From Rhizophagus irregularis (Eukaryota; Glomeromycota; Glomeromycetes; Glomerales; Glomeraceae): 64,000 nt of DNA. Of the stretch, positions 11,259 through 23,763 are shown piece after piece. Below the pieces are notes generated by a model that saw only the letters and a program-made list of their open reading frames with translations, had not been told where the DNA came from and ran no database searches. The translations under genes and the position numbers were made by a program. The stretch is taken from positions 3,720,001 through 3,784,000 of the forward strand of contig NC_089437.1 in the NCBI RefSeq assembly GCF_026210795.1, in the 5' to 3' direction. How positions within the stretch are numbered: the stretch's first letter is position 1; the number at the start of each line of letters is the position of its first letter.

Positions 11259-13189
11259 AAGAACAAATGCTTAGAAAACGTTTAACTTCTTGTTGCTTAT
11301 TATTTAATAATTTATGTATTCATATAATAAAAATTTTTAAATTTACTTAATAAATGATTTATGTAAATGTGTTTGTTAATAGGTATTTGTCGCTTAAATT
11401 TATTTTTAATACAGATGTATTGAACATTAATTTTTATTTGCTGAAAAATAGATTGAAATCTGTATCTTAAAACATTATAAATCATAATCATGTGTAAATA
11501 ACTGATTATAGAAAGCATTGGTTGATTTTTTTCACATATTTTTTATAACTACCCCAAGAAAAAAATTATATACGCGTGACAATCAGAATTGAAAACAATG
11601 AATTTGGTTACTTTGATATTGGTAAAATGGAAAAACGAAAATTTTTTGAAAATTTTGTAAGTAAATTATTAACGTCTTAATAATAAATAGTAACATGTTA
11701 ATGGCAATAAGAAAGCTAAAGAAAATGGTGAGAGGTAGACGCAGTAGTTCATTATTAAAAGGTATCTAAATGAGCCTAAATGGCCGTAAACTTTTTTGAT
11801 GAGCTACGTGAACCGTGAGGAAGTTTTATAAAGTTAAATTTTATCCTGCTCAAGGTTCTGGAAATTTTCTAAATTTATTAATTACTACTAAATTTATTTC
11901 CTATTCTCCAAATATTAGTCTTTATGGAATTTATTCGCTATGAAAAAAGAGATTTAAAGTAAGATGATACATTTGTATAGAAGATATAATTTCGCAAGAT
12001 CGAATCAATTCACAAAGTCACAACCAACCCATATGACAAAAAAATTGCGCAGCTGTAATTAACCTTCTTAATAAATACTCAACATACTAATCATTTTTTT
12101 TTTCGCATAAATTTTTGGGCTCTAAAACTGACCAAAAACATCCAAAAATTGGGAGCAGAAACGCAAATCAAGTGTAATAGGTGGTGGTTCCTCAATCATC
12201 ATCCACAATTCGACATTATCAGGAAACTCTTTAGGAATTGGTGGCATTGCTGGAAGCTTATTAATTATTTTAAGCCCCTCTTCCACCAAATGCCCAAACA
12301 TCAAATGTTATCTTCAAGTCCCTTTGTTCCCTAATCACAAGAAGTGAAAATGATAAAGAAACAGACAGTGATGGGACTGACACAAGCGAGGTCTAAGAAT
12401 CTTACATTTGATAAATACGTGGATGGTGATGCTGGACGTGCAGATAGTGATGATGATGAAGAGACTCCTAATTATAATTATGATGGGTTAATGCGGAAGC
12501 AATTGAACGAGACAAGCAGGCAAGCAGGTTAATTACTGAAGAAATAAATAAGATGAAAGACAAAATATTCAGTAAGATATCATAAAATATGTCCAGAGAA
12601 CTAATGGAAACTACCTTCTGGAAAGTTTGCAGAAGATATTCTCTATGAATACACACTAAATTTGGAATACGTAATTTAAGCGTAAGATCTTTTCATTGAT
12701 CCTGACAAGCATCACATTAATACATATAATATTCTTCCAGAACCACAATTGGATGATAACTTATTAGACTTTCTTTTATACTACCGACAAGTGAGTATCA
12801 ATTACTATCAATATCTGCGTAGCAATATTAAATCATTGTGACAATTGTGTCCTCTAGAAAAACCCTCAAGGCCTACGTAGGCCAGTATCGATTTACCTTC
12901 TTATGACCCGCCGCAGAGAGATTTCAACTATCACTACATAAATGTAGTTTTATTTTTTTAATATGTATATATATTTGAGAAGGAAAGGCTTACTGCGCCA
13001 AATGTTTGACCGCATATAAATTAATAAAGTTTTGCGGGTTAACCAATCATAATTCATTACATTGCTAATTGCTAATTTCATTTTTTTTATCAAAATTTTT
13101 ATGAGTAATAAAACATATTTTCCTCATAATAATAATTAATACAAGGTAAAACAAGTAAATATCAATTCTTTGCTAAATAATTTAAATAC
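11259..13189. other. intergenic stretch with two open relics
   Basis: Two adjoining open stretches lie here. The first is on the minus strand at 12122-12304 (60 aa: LPAMPPIPKEFPDNVELWMMIEE). The second is on the plus strand at 12344-12532 (62 aa: acidic, GDAGRADSDDDEETPNY). Both have protein-like composition but no spliced gene could be extended from either. They may be fragments of decayed genes. The remainder shows nothing. Confidence 0.35.
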
Positions 13190-14230
13190 GTCCTGGTTAC
13201 TAAAAAAGGAATTTTATTTTTATAGACATTTGTCATTTTATTTTCCAATAAATTTAGTAAAATAATTATTAACCGAAAATTGTAATTCGTAATACTATCG
13301 CACAAATGTTATTGTTTTGTGCTAGTTTTTAAATTACAATGAACTTTCATTTTTAGTAATGTATTTATGTTTTTTTAACAATACGAGTTATTTCCTGAAA
13401 CAAATGTTTATATTATTGTATGACTGTGTGACAAATATTTCGGATTCGGATCTACGAAGAATATTAAGATTTTAAAACTTCAGTAAAACTTCAGTTCGAA
13501 TGTAGTAAAAATAAAATAGGACAATATTGAGCGTAATATATACTATATAATATTTTCTGATCAAAGCGGACTTTATTTTCCGTTTATTGTAAAACTACAA
13601 CCATTATAAACGATATAAACAATACATAATAATTACCGCAAGAAAGAAGAAAAGTTTGAAAGAAGTATCCAATAAATTGTTCTAAGAAAATATAAAGGCA
13701 AAAGATCCGATAAATGATGTTATACCAGTAATTTAAGTAGCTATTTTCTTTTAAAAGCGCGATTAGAAATTGATAAGATGATTATTCTCGGATTCATTTC
13801 TCCGTTCATTTTAATTTCTATTACAAATGAAAAAAAATAGTAGTAAAGTAAAATTTAAAATATCCCAATTTGCATTTTTTTTAAAAAGAACAGACTGTTT
13901 AACGTTCCATTTATAGTAACCCGCAATTGAACGTTACATACTTCCGCCCGCTGTTCACCGAATTCCTTTGTCTCATCCATAATGAACATTCACTCTAATA
14001 TTTTTCTCATAAATCATAATTCAATAAACTCCCCTCTTTCACTTATCTAAATCGTTTAGGTGCAACAGAATTTTACATTCTAGATTATCGGGAGATCCGT
14101 TGCCGTATCATTTGCAAGAATGTTTCATTAAACTTCTTTTAAACATTGAGCGTATTACAACTTTGTAAACTCCAAAAAAATCATTTTTGTGGAAGCAAAG
14201 ATAAAAAAACCGGTTTTATAAAGAAAACGA
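13190..14230. repeat. diverged 5' flank duplication, copy 2 (partner about 7690-8760)
   Basis: Collinear blocks shared with 7690-8760 run through here up to AAAAAACCGGTT at about 14205. Sequence from 14231 to 15715 is otherwise gene-free, except that about 15490-15560 matches about 8925-8990, which extends the homology closer to the gene. The 64-aa minus-strand frame at 15326-15520 has no support. Confidence 0.55.
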
Positions 14231-15715
14231 CACGATAAATATTATAATTCGAGTTAACTATTATTAAACATTATATAAAAAGAAATCCAGTAATAATTAC
14301 ATCATACTTCACGTCCGTTGACCTAACATATAATTATTTTATCAAAAGTTCTTAATCTATTAATTAATAATTAATTTTCAAATCATTTAAATGCGTAAAG
14401 TATTTGATAACTTTTCGAATTATAAATATCATAAATCAATTCATTGTCAAAGCCTAAAACACTTTCACTTACTTTTTGCTGGCTTACATTATGCGATTTT
14501 TATTATTTTAAGGATATAATATAACAATAATGTCACGTGACTTTGTCTTTACATAATCAATAGTAAAAATCTGAAATTTTCGTATTACCTTTGCATTTTA
14601 TCTATAGTCGTACAAAATATTTTATTTGGTAAATTATTGCTTTTTTTCCTTTATGAATAAAATTTTTGTTTTTTAAATGAATGATCATTTTTGGTTTATC
14701 AAATTCTAATTGGGAAATCAAAAATTTGTTACACGTAAAAGTTTGTTGTAACAAAAATTTCTAGAATGTGGCAAGATGGATTATAACAATATTACTACTA
14801 ATTTAATGCATAAAACAATGCTTATATCATACTACGAAAAAAGAACGTTCTTTCTATATTTTAACCACGAATAACCGCGTGGTTTCCTCGCGCTTTTTCT
14901 TTCTCCTAATCATGCAAAGTTATTTACAATAATCAAAAAAAAAAGTATAATACCTAATCTGTGCATTTGTGTGTATAATTCTTAGATAATGATGTCAACT
15001 TAAACATTTAATAAACATTCTTTAGAAATTGTGTGATAAGATAGATAGTCGGATTGTTTCTCCGGATCCAGTCACTTTTTTATTGAGGCGTTAATTATCT
15101 TTTGTCAATTTCCTTCATATGGAAGCATCATTTGTTCTTTCTACTTTTTTTTTGTTTGCGATGAAGTACCCGCAAGAAACTATAAATAGCATTCTTATGT
15201 TAAGGTATGTTAAACAAATGTCCAACTTAAACCACTTAAAATCAAGATCGAGATCGGGGATGATCCGTTGACCAATCACACCGAAAATTCATATTCATTT
15301 GCAAAATGATGATCATGACGCTTAGTTATGAAAAATTCCCTTTTAAAGTAATTAGGCTTATAATTTTATTGTTTCTTAAGATCATCAATAAATATCGGTG
15401 AAAAAGTAAAAAAACTTTTTTGTTTTTTAAAAGTTCTTTACTTTCGTCATCTGTTATGACTTTAAATTTATGATGACGAATTTTTCCCATGATAACTAGA
15501 TTTAAAATTAGTAAAAACAAAAAAAAAGTACCTTTTTAAGTTATATATTTTGTTTTTTTTAATATCAATTAATTCATTAATTTTAAATTGCTTCGTACAA
15601 GTAAAATTTTTTATTAAACATACAAAATGATAAATTTAGATAAATCGGTACTTTACATAATATTAAAATAAATAACAATATCATATTTTATGTAATTCAA
15701 ATTTTCTTCAAATTT

Positions 15716-15742
15716 AATATAAAAATAAGATGTTTTCAGACG
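15716..15742 (+). promoter_or_regulatory. family core promoter, divergent copy
   Basis: AATATAAAAATAAGATGTTT followed by CAGACG lies about 77 nt before the ATG of the 15794 gene. It keeps the TATA-AAG spacing of the family promoter but not the AGTC. Confidence 0.35.
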
Positions 15743-15793
15743 TTCAAAAGAATTCACTAAAGTTTTATAAACTTTTTAAAATAAATATTCAAG

Positions 15794-16772
15794 ATGAAAT
15801 ATAATCAAACTCTTTTATTTTTAATCTTTTTATCAATTACTTTCAATTTTATATTGCCAATTTATGGAAATAGTAAACAAGAATGTGAAAAATGTCTCGA
15901 TAAATGTTGTAATAATTATAAAAATAATCATCAATTAGAAACTTGTAATGATAATTGCAAATTGGAACATTGTGATGGCGTAAAAATCAATTATAAAAAT
16001 CATGAATGCACTAAACCAGTAGATCCTCCTACTTCTACTCCTAAATCTGAACCCCCTGAACCTAAAACCCCTGATCCTCCTAAAACAAGTCCTCCTCCTA
16101 TAGATACTGATCAACCACTTAACCCAACATCCGTTCCACCAGTTCCACCTACTACACCTATTCCCGATCCACCCGTTCCACCCACTACACCTATTCCACC
16201 CGTTCCACCCACTACACCTATTCCACCCGTTCCACCTACTACACCTATTCCACCCGTTCCAATTCAATCTCCAACTAATTCATTAGGTCCAGTTCCACCA
16301 TTTCCACCTCAAGAAGTTCATACTTGCACTACTTCTAATGATCCTGCATGTTTCCCACCAGGATCGTAAGTACATGTGTTTTAATAATTTAATTCGTTTT
16401 TCTTTGAGAGTAATAATGATTAATTATTTTACAAAATTTAGTACTCCAGTAGTTACAACATTTACGCAACCAGGTGTGGAGACACCAACACCACCTAGTG
16501 GCAATGAAGTATTAACAACAACACAATCAACATCTACGTTGTATGTCGCTGGTTATACAACGACAAACTCTCTAGGACAACCTATTATCGTACCTCCATC
16601 CAGCTTATTAGTGGTGAATGAAGTTGCTATTGTTACTAAAGCTTCTGTCGAGACTGTGATGGTGGCTTCGGACTCTACAATTTTACATGATCTTAATAGT
16701 CATGGCTTATGGGGTATCACAATGAGTTTATTTATAGCCATTACAACTATAGTTTTCATGGTTATTGCGTAA
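15794..16772 (+). CDS. secreted, probably GPI-anchored Cys-rich protein with Pro-rich stalk
   Basis: Exons 15794..16365 and 16442..16772 (phase-2 intron at the same codon as in the 9171 gene) give 300 aa. A signal peptide ends near LPIYGNS. There is one Cys-rich domain (ECEKCLDKCC ... HEC, about residues 29-72). The stalk is TPIPPVPPT repeats in place of the Asn/Gly repeat. The conserved module follows: SLGPVPPFPPQE, TCTTSNDPACFPPGS, then exon 2 with QPGVETPTPP, GYTTTNSLGQP, ILHDLNSHGLWGITMS and a hydrophobic tail. It is the closest relative of 9171 in the window; the 5' flanks are also homologous. Role unknown; surface location inferred. Confidence 0.85.
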
Positions 16773-17721
16773 AAGAATACGTAAAGAACGCATTATTATT
16801 TTAAATGTATTTATTTTTTATTATCAGTATTTAATATCACTTTGTTATGAATACATAAATAAAGTTTCAAATAATATTTTTATCGTATCCTAAAGAACCA
16901 AATAAATTTGCCCCAGTTTTTTTGTACTCTATATTGAAGCGTCTAAGAAAAAATAAAAGTGAGCGAAAAGAATTTATAAAAATGATCTCTCATCCCTAAA
17001 AGATATTAGTAATTTAACAAATATAACAAACATATCAGTCAAATTTCCAATAACAAAGATATTTTTCTTTTTGGTTGATAAGGATACTTATTCACACAAA
17101 AGTAATATTTTTTTTTGCATATTTCTGTTTCGTTAGATTAACTAGAAATGAAAGCTAGAATAAGAAAGGTTTGTTAAAGATATACTTTATCAGTTTGAAA
17201 TGAAATGCCAATGTCACAAGTGAAGAATTCGTGTTTTAGCCTCGACGGTGCAAAAATTTTTATTATTCCGACCATCGTCACCACAGCCAAACATCTTGAC
17301 TAGTCGATCGTATCATTCAAATGACGAACTAAATATTAAATTAATATATCAAACTTAAAAATTATCGCAAAATACAACAATGCAGAAAAACATATCGATA
17401 TATAATACTTCTTTAGTATTAATAAATGAAACGCAAAAGTGAACTTAAAAAACATGTTTCTATTCAAGTCTTGGATTTAAATAAATCGTTCAAGTTGTTT
17501 AAATTTCGTAAATATAGAGTAGAATTTTAATTGATATTTTTATTACTTTCCAATGATAAATAAACAAAAAGTCCCTGAAAATGATTTCTAGAATTTTCAA
17601 TAAATTTTTTTTATAAAACCTTATATCATGATATAAAGATACTCGATAAAAATTTATTTTCGTTCTTCATTAATCACGAGAAAAAAAAAAGAATCATCAA
17701 ATAAATACGATAATTCGCATT
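16773..17721. other. intergenic, nothing recognised
   Basis: This lies between two convergent genes. It is AT-rich and contains no protein-like frame. A slightly GC-richer block at about 17235-17330 (CCTCGACGG ... CGACCATCGTCACCACAGCC) has no identified coding potential. Confidence 0.45.
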
Positions 17722-19506
17722 TCATTCCCATTTAATCAAGAATAGATCCTTATCACTAATATTCCTAAATTCTTTTATCGTGATGCCTTTTTCTTCCGAC
17801 CATCCTCTGACAAATTCCTCATATTCTGCAAATTTGTCAAAACCATTAGAATTCCTAACAACCAATAATTTCAAATTAACCGCACAATTTTCTAAAAAAT
17901 ATCGAAATTCAGAAACATATCTAATTAAACCATAAAGTCCTAAACAAAGGAGACGCCCGGGTAATTTCTTTGCCAAATTAATGATAAAATCATCTTTGAT
18001 AGTATATGTTTCTGAAATGTAACAAAAATTAAGCAATTCTAGTTTTGAACAATTTTCTAGGATAATGAAAAGATTTTTTATATCCTGTTCCGTGATAACA
18101 TATGTAGAGAAGAAGGCAAGATTTCTACAATTTTCCCCAACAGATCTCAAAAGATTAAAATTATTCATGAACGGATTTTGTAAAAGAATTTCATTTAAAC
18201 TAGAAGATATTTTTTTATTTTGAAAAATTTTTTCGAATGGGTTAATTTTCATGACAGACAATTCTTCATTACTTTGATTGTTAATTAACTTTAAACATCC
18301 CAATTTTGATAAATCTGCTGAAGAAATCCATTCAATATTCTTTAATGTAATGTATGAATCTTCTAAATATAAAGATTCTAAATTTTCACATCTGATTAAA
18401 AATTTGAATGCTTCCTCGTTCCTCACACATATCTTTAAAAATTCAATTTTTTTAAGCGTACCAGCTACCGTTTCTAATGATGACATGATTTCAAATACGC
18501 CTTCATCATAATAATCGTCCCTTGAATTATCATCTCCAATAATTCTAATATGTTCGAGTTGATGTTGATTTTTGATTAAAGACGTTAATGGTTTCTGAAT
18601 ATTAGGTAAATCATGTTCTTCAATTTGAATCGTTTTTAAAGATTTGCAAGTATTTGATAAAATTCTCAAAACATTTAACTTTGAAAATATGCGACCATAA
18701 TTTAAATATTCCAATCTTGTAAAACAATTCTTCGTTACATCCATCTTCAAATGATATTTAAGACAATCCTCAATCCTAAAGATTGTATTATAAAATCTTG
18801 TGACCTTTAATATATCAACGTGTTCTTCATCAGAGTCAAAATTTTCTTCAGAATCATCACCACCCCAATTATCATCATCATTATTGGTATTGAGAAATCT
18901 TCTAACATCCTTATATCTCAAATCAATTTTCAGCCATATAATATTAGCCCTTCTAGTTGCAATAATTCTTAAAATTGTTAAAATATAACTTAAAATCTTA
19001 TCTAGTTTAGAAGGTTCTAATATAGGTGAAGATTCTTGGCTTTCGGATTGTTCCGCTTGTCTTTTTTTTTCTATTTTCCAAACATCAAATACTTCTTTAT
19101 ATATAATGAAAAATTCTGTAACAACACTAAAAAGATTTTGAAAATCCAGATGTGTAACAAAACTAGGATAATCAAACATAGCATGTTTTGGTAAAGCAAA
19201 ATCTTCCACCACCTTTTCCCGTGAATCATCATTTATTAAATTTTCATCATCATCATTTTCGTCTAATAAAAATTTTCTCAAGTGTTTACCTAAATCCTTG
19301 TCCTTTTCAATAAAAGGTAAAAATCTAAAAATGATCTCTATTTGATTATTCAACTTGATATCATTCCGGAATGGTTTTTTATATAAAAATTTGATGGAAT
19401 TTTGACTCCAAGCATGATTTACTTGAATAATCGAATATAATGATTTGATATCTTCTACGTAACTAAATATATGTTGTAAAGTTTCATTTGGTAATCTTGA
19501 CGCCAT
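17722..19506 (-). CDS. F-box protein with leucine-rich repeats
   Basis: One uninterrupted exon of 594 aa. The N-terminus (LPNETLQHIFSYVEDIKSLY...VNHAWS, about residues 4-45) is a typical fungal F-box, which would bind Skp1 in an SCF ubiquitin ligase. The middle is acidic and variable (DDDEN, DDDNWGGDDSEEN). The rest, about residues 230-560, carries irregular leucine-rich segments (CENLESLYLEDSYITL; LKLINNQSNEE), which would be the substrate-binding part. Such single-exon F-box/LRR genes are hugely expanded in Rhizophagus. The substrate cannot be predicted. It is isolated, with no partner gene nearby. Confidence 0.85.
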   Translation of the reverse strand: MASRLPNETLQHIFSYVEDIKSLYSIIQVNHAWSQNSIKFLYKKPFRNDIKLNNQIEIIFRFLPFIEKDKDLGKHLRKFLLDENDDDENLINDDSREKVVEDFALPKHAMFDYPSFVTHLDFQNLFSVVTEFFIIYKEVFDVWKIEKKRQAEQSESQESSPILEPSKLDKILSYILTILRIIATRRANIIWLKIDLRYKDVRRFLNTNNDDDNWGGDDSEENFDSDEEHVDILKVTRFYNTIFRIEDCLKYHLKMDVTKNCFTRLEYLNYGRIFSKLNVLRILSNTCKSLKTIQIEEHDLPNIQKPLTSLIKNQHQLEHIRIIGDDNSRDDYYDEGVFEIMSSLETVAGTLKKIEFLKICVRNEEAFKFLIRCENLESLYLEDSYITLKNIEWISSADLSKLGCLKLINNQSNEELSVMKINPFEKIFQNKKISSSLNEILLQNPFMNNFNLLRSVGENCRNLAFFSTYVITEQDIKNLFIILENCSKLELLNFCYISETYTIKDDFIINLAKKLPGRLLCLGLYGLIRYVSEFRYFLENCAVNLKLLVVRNSNGFDKFAEYEEFVRGWSEEKGITIKEFRNISDKDLFLIKWE

Positions 19507-20872
19507 AATCTTTTTCTTTTCTTTTATTTCTTTTCAATTTGTAATTTTTTTTTTTTTGGAGCAAAATAGCGTTCAAGGGAAAAAAAAACGTTGGCTGATT
19601 ATTACGACGTAATAAATCTTTTTTCAGTAATCAGTAATATGATTTCATTTGCGTAACATACTAACATATACTTAAACGTACTTAATCCTTGATTACTTAA
19701 TATATTAGCCCAAACGACACGTTCTCACAGTATCGTATGATAGCACTCGTCTATGTTTGGTTACAATTGATATCTTTTTTTATGTGATAAACGAAAAACG
19801 ATCTTCAAGTTTATTTATCTTTAGTTTTATCATAAATACATATTACAGCGAGGCGTGGTATAAATAATCATGATTTACTGATTACTCTGAAATCATATCT
19901 ATAAAATTAATTTCAAGATAATTTTTTTTGCAGAATTTATTATAATAATAAAGAATTAATGATTTAAATCAGCGAGTAGTGCTAAGATCAAGCGTACGTT
20001 TACTATATTCCTGATTCTAGAAAAGCTCAAATCTCGATGTCCACAGAATTTGACGAAAACTAGATCGGTTGTATTATTAAATATGTACATAACAAATATA
20101 AAATTGTAACAACAATTTATTGAAAAAATTCCCTCTTTTTACGGACTTTCGTTTTAAACAAATTAATTAATTTTGGTATATAACAAATAATTTTATAACT
20201 CAAAAAAGTTTAATAATACACATAATACACGTTTCATTGATATAAGATTGATTACTACGAAAAGTTAAAAAATTTTTGGCTTACCTAACTACAAATTCTA
20301 AAAGAATTTCGAAAATCGGTCAAAATTAAATAAAACTCGGAGTAACTTGTTTCAACCTCTTCAATCAAGTTATAAATAAAATTCAGTCACGTGTTAGTAT
20401 TAAAACATACTATATTTGCTAGTAATAATATCGGTTAATACTTTTAACCATTTTTACTGCTGTTCTTTTGAGCTGTACAGGAATTTTTTTTTTTTTCAAC
20501 ACGATCCGCACGCAAATTACGAATAAGTTCTTTCCGGTATCCAATTTTTGATATTTATATTAGTTGATTTGTGATACGATCCGTAGTATGTGCGGCTATG
20601 TTCAAATATTGAATATCTACTGGCTGCAAAGCCTTAAATTGATACGCATGTTTGTCATACCTGCTCATTTTAACCTGTCTTGGCATTTGTTCAACAGACG
20701 TAGTATTAGGACCGTTTTTTTACCCGTTTTTACAACCATCTTTTTTATTTCTTCTTTTTTATCTTATTAGAAAGATTTTTACACAGCCACTTTTTCAAAA
20801 AAGTTTTCTTTTTTTTTTACCTCTTCTATAAAATAATAAAATAAAACGGAGGTTAGTTATTATTCCGGAAAA
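19507..20872. other. divergent intergenic region
   Basis: This lies between the F-box gene (minus) and the AP-1 accessory gene (plus), so it must hold both promoters. A 68-aa frame at 20564-20770 is not supported as a gene. No repeats stand out. Confidence 0.45.
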
Positions 20873-23763
20873 ATGTTGAAATTTCCAATTCTTAAAAAAA
20901 TGGTTCGTAAACCAACAAATAAAACAAAAAATGAGGATGTAGTAGAAGTAGAAAGTCCTAAAACACCAGTTACGCCGGAGTTTATTGGTGATGATGTTGT
21001 ATCATCACCGATATCACCAACATTTATGACAATAGAACATGAAGATACGAAAATATGGTCTTCATCATTTTCTTGGAATATGCAATCAACAACTTCTGAG
21101 TTTGATAATACTACGATGAGTAATGTTTGGGAGGAACATAATAGTCAATTAGATATTCAATCAGATATTACTAAAAAGGATGAAATAATTGAAAATAAGA
21201 AAGATGATTTTGAAGAAAATGTTTGGACTGATGTACAAGTTGTTGCTGGAATGCCAAATAATCAATCAATTTTTAGTGTACCTTTTATAGTTCCTGATTC
21301 ACCAACTATTTCAAAATCACAAGTAGATAATGTATCAACGATATCAAAAAATGATGAATCATTTCCTTCTCATCAAGAACGAGATCATGATAGTGAAGAT
21401 TCGAATGAATTAACTAATTCCGAAAGTTTTGAGTATGTTGATTTAGGAAAAGATAATATTTCATCATCAAAAGAATTATCAAAAGAATTTGATATATTTA
21501 CGAATTCTGATATAAAACTTGAATTAAATAATAATGAAATTTTTAATGAAAATAAGGATTTATATGAGCAATGTGAAAATGAAAATTCAGAAAAGATTGT
21601 TGTAAATGAAGATGATGATTTTGGTGCTTTTGAATGTAGTGAAGAAAATGAGAGTAATTTTGATGATTTTAGTGAATTTAAGAGCGAAAATACAAATGAT
21701 ATTGATAGTTGTCAGGGAAATGAAAAATCTTCTTCTGATAATGATGACGATTTTGATGATTCTAAAAATAACGAAAAAAACGAAAAAATTCCTTTCGGTA
21801 ATAATCTAGTGTCACAAAAAGGATTAAGCTCGGATTTAGAAGATTTCATGGTAAAAAATATTCAGTCTCGAGAAAAACCTTTCTGAAAAAAAAAAAATTA
21901 CTGACTTTTTTTTCATTTATTTCATAAACAGTCCACAACAAATACTGTTGCTGAGTGGATTTCCGTTTTGGATAAAATATATGATTTACAAATATCAAAT
22001 GAAAGCGTCAATAATGAAAGACCTGTGTCAATTGAAGATCTTGTATATAATTCACATGAGTAAGTCTCTTAAAAAAAAAGGTTTGTTGAATATGTTTGAT
22101 TACCTAATTAATTTTTTCTTTTTAATTCATTAGAATGATGGATACTAAATTAAATTGGAGTTCATTTATACAACTTTGGAGTGATCAAGGCGGTGTAGTT
22201 AAATTTTCATGGCGTGGTTCGCGGATTAGAAAGGCATTTTTGGAATCCGTTAATTCTATTTCTGCGATTAAACCAGCGGATCGACTTCCCGGTAGCGATT
22301 TATTTAACGATGATTTCCCATCTCCAAATCATTTTACTCATAGTGATATGACAAAACAATATGAGGAGAGTTCAACGGAGACACTTTTTGTTGATACTAA
22401 TAATATTCCAATACAGAATGATGATAACGAACAAAGTAGAGATTCGAATAGAGATTCTTGGATATCGATGTCAGACATTTCATTTTTGGAATCTTTCACT
22501 TCTAAAGTATCAAGTAAATTTGACAAGAAAAAAACACAGCAAAAGTCTGAATCATTTTTTGAAGATTTTCTTGATCTCAAAACAAAATCTCCGACGCCAC
22601 CTGTTAATAATTCTCGAATAGATAGCGTTATAGCAAAGATTGGTCGAAATTCAACCAATTTAAGTGCGAAACTTGGTTCCTTGAAGTCTCATGTATTTGG
22701 ATCCAATGATACTTTGATATCAACTAAGGAAAATTCATCATCATCAAGCGTCAAACCTCCCGTCTCCGCAAATTTATTAGACGATCTAATAAACGATACG
22801 ATAATTTCAGAAAAAACAAATGAAAAAAATAATTCTAATGGTTTGCATATCACGCCTGTGAAAAACGAAGATATTTCAAATTTTAGAGATATGGGTTTAG
22901 ATTCCCGACCGTCAAATGATTTGAATCAACAAAGCTTCTTTTCAAATTTAAATGATCATTCATCGTCCATTAAGAATAATACGACTTCATCGAGAGTGAA
23001 TACAAAATTAAACGATGACGATGATTTATTAAACTCTGAAAAAATGTTAGATGACACAAAGAACAATTCATCGTTATCTTCAGAATCAGTTTTAGCTAAT
23101 AACGATAATAATTTGAGTAATCTTGGAAATCAAAAACAAGAAGATAATTGGATATTTTCTACTGATCTTTCATTTTTGGAATCTTTAACTAATAATACGA
23201 AACCCACATCATCAAATTCTCGTAAATCTCAACAAAATTCACTTTTTGATTTTTCAGAATTTGATTTAGATCTATCTTCAAATGTGCAACCAGTACAACC
23301 GCAGAAAACTCCAAATGATTTTCTACAATCAATATCACAATTGATAGCTAATGATGATAAAAGGGAAAAACAGGAAAATCAACAACCAAATAGTGCATCT
23401 GATTCAAACTCTAAACAATTATACACATCTTCAATGAACGGTAGTTCCACATCGATCTCATCAGAATTTGGCGAAATGGTATCAGCAAATGATATGGAAA
23501 ATCAAAATTTAAATGATGATTGGATGTTAAATAATAATACATCAACGAATCAGGATAATTGGATGTCAAATTCTGGACTTTCATTTTTAGAGACTTTAAA
23601 ATCATCCTCCAATAATAGTTACCATAATAATCAAAAATCCAAACAAAATTTTGGAGATTTAGACGAATTTATATTACCTTTAAGTAATAATAGTAATAAC
23701 AATGATAAAATTAAGAAGTCAAATAATCAAATGCAACAACAAATTCACGAACTTTTTTATTAA
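20873..23763 (+). CDS. aftiphilin/Laa2-like AP-1 and clathrin accessory protein
   Basis: Exons 20873..21850, 21932..22059 and 22134..23763 encode 911 aa. The N-terminal third is acidic and disordered, and carries DDFGAF (about 247-252) and FDDFSEF (about 262-268), which fit the gamma-ear binding motif of AP-1/GGA partners. After intron 2, LNWSSFIQLWSDQGG then VKFSWRGSRIRKAFLESV (about 375-408) resembles the clathrin-binding box of aftiphilin (F-x-W-x-GS-x3-K-x2-L). The rest is Ser/Asn-rich, with three copies of a W-x6-SFLE(S/T) motif followed by K..QQ..F..F.L. I infer a role in AP-1/clathrin sorting at the trans-Golgi or endosome. The upstream ATG at 20873 is preferred; a second in-frame ATG follows 9 codons later. 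Confidence 0.7.

Noticed and set aside
17235-17335. GC-richer block as a possible LTR or gene fragment
   Set aside because: No matching repeat, primer-binding site or open frame was found nearby.
22338-22658. 106-aa minus-strand frame
   Set aside because: Antisense to the well-supported exon 3 of the AP-1 accessory gene.
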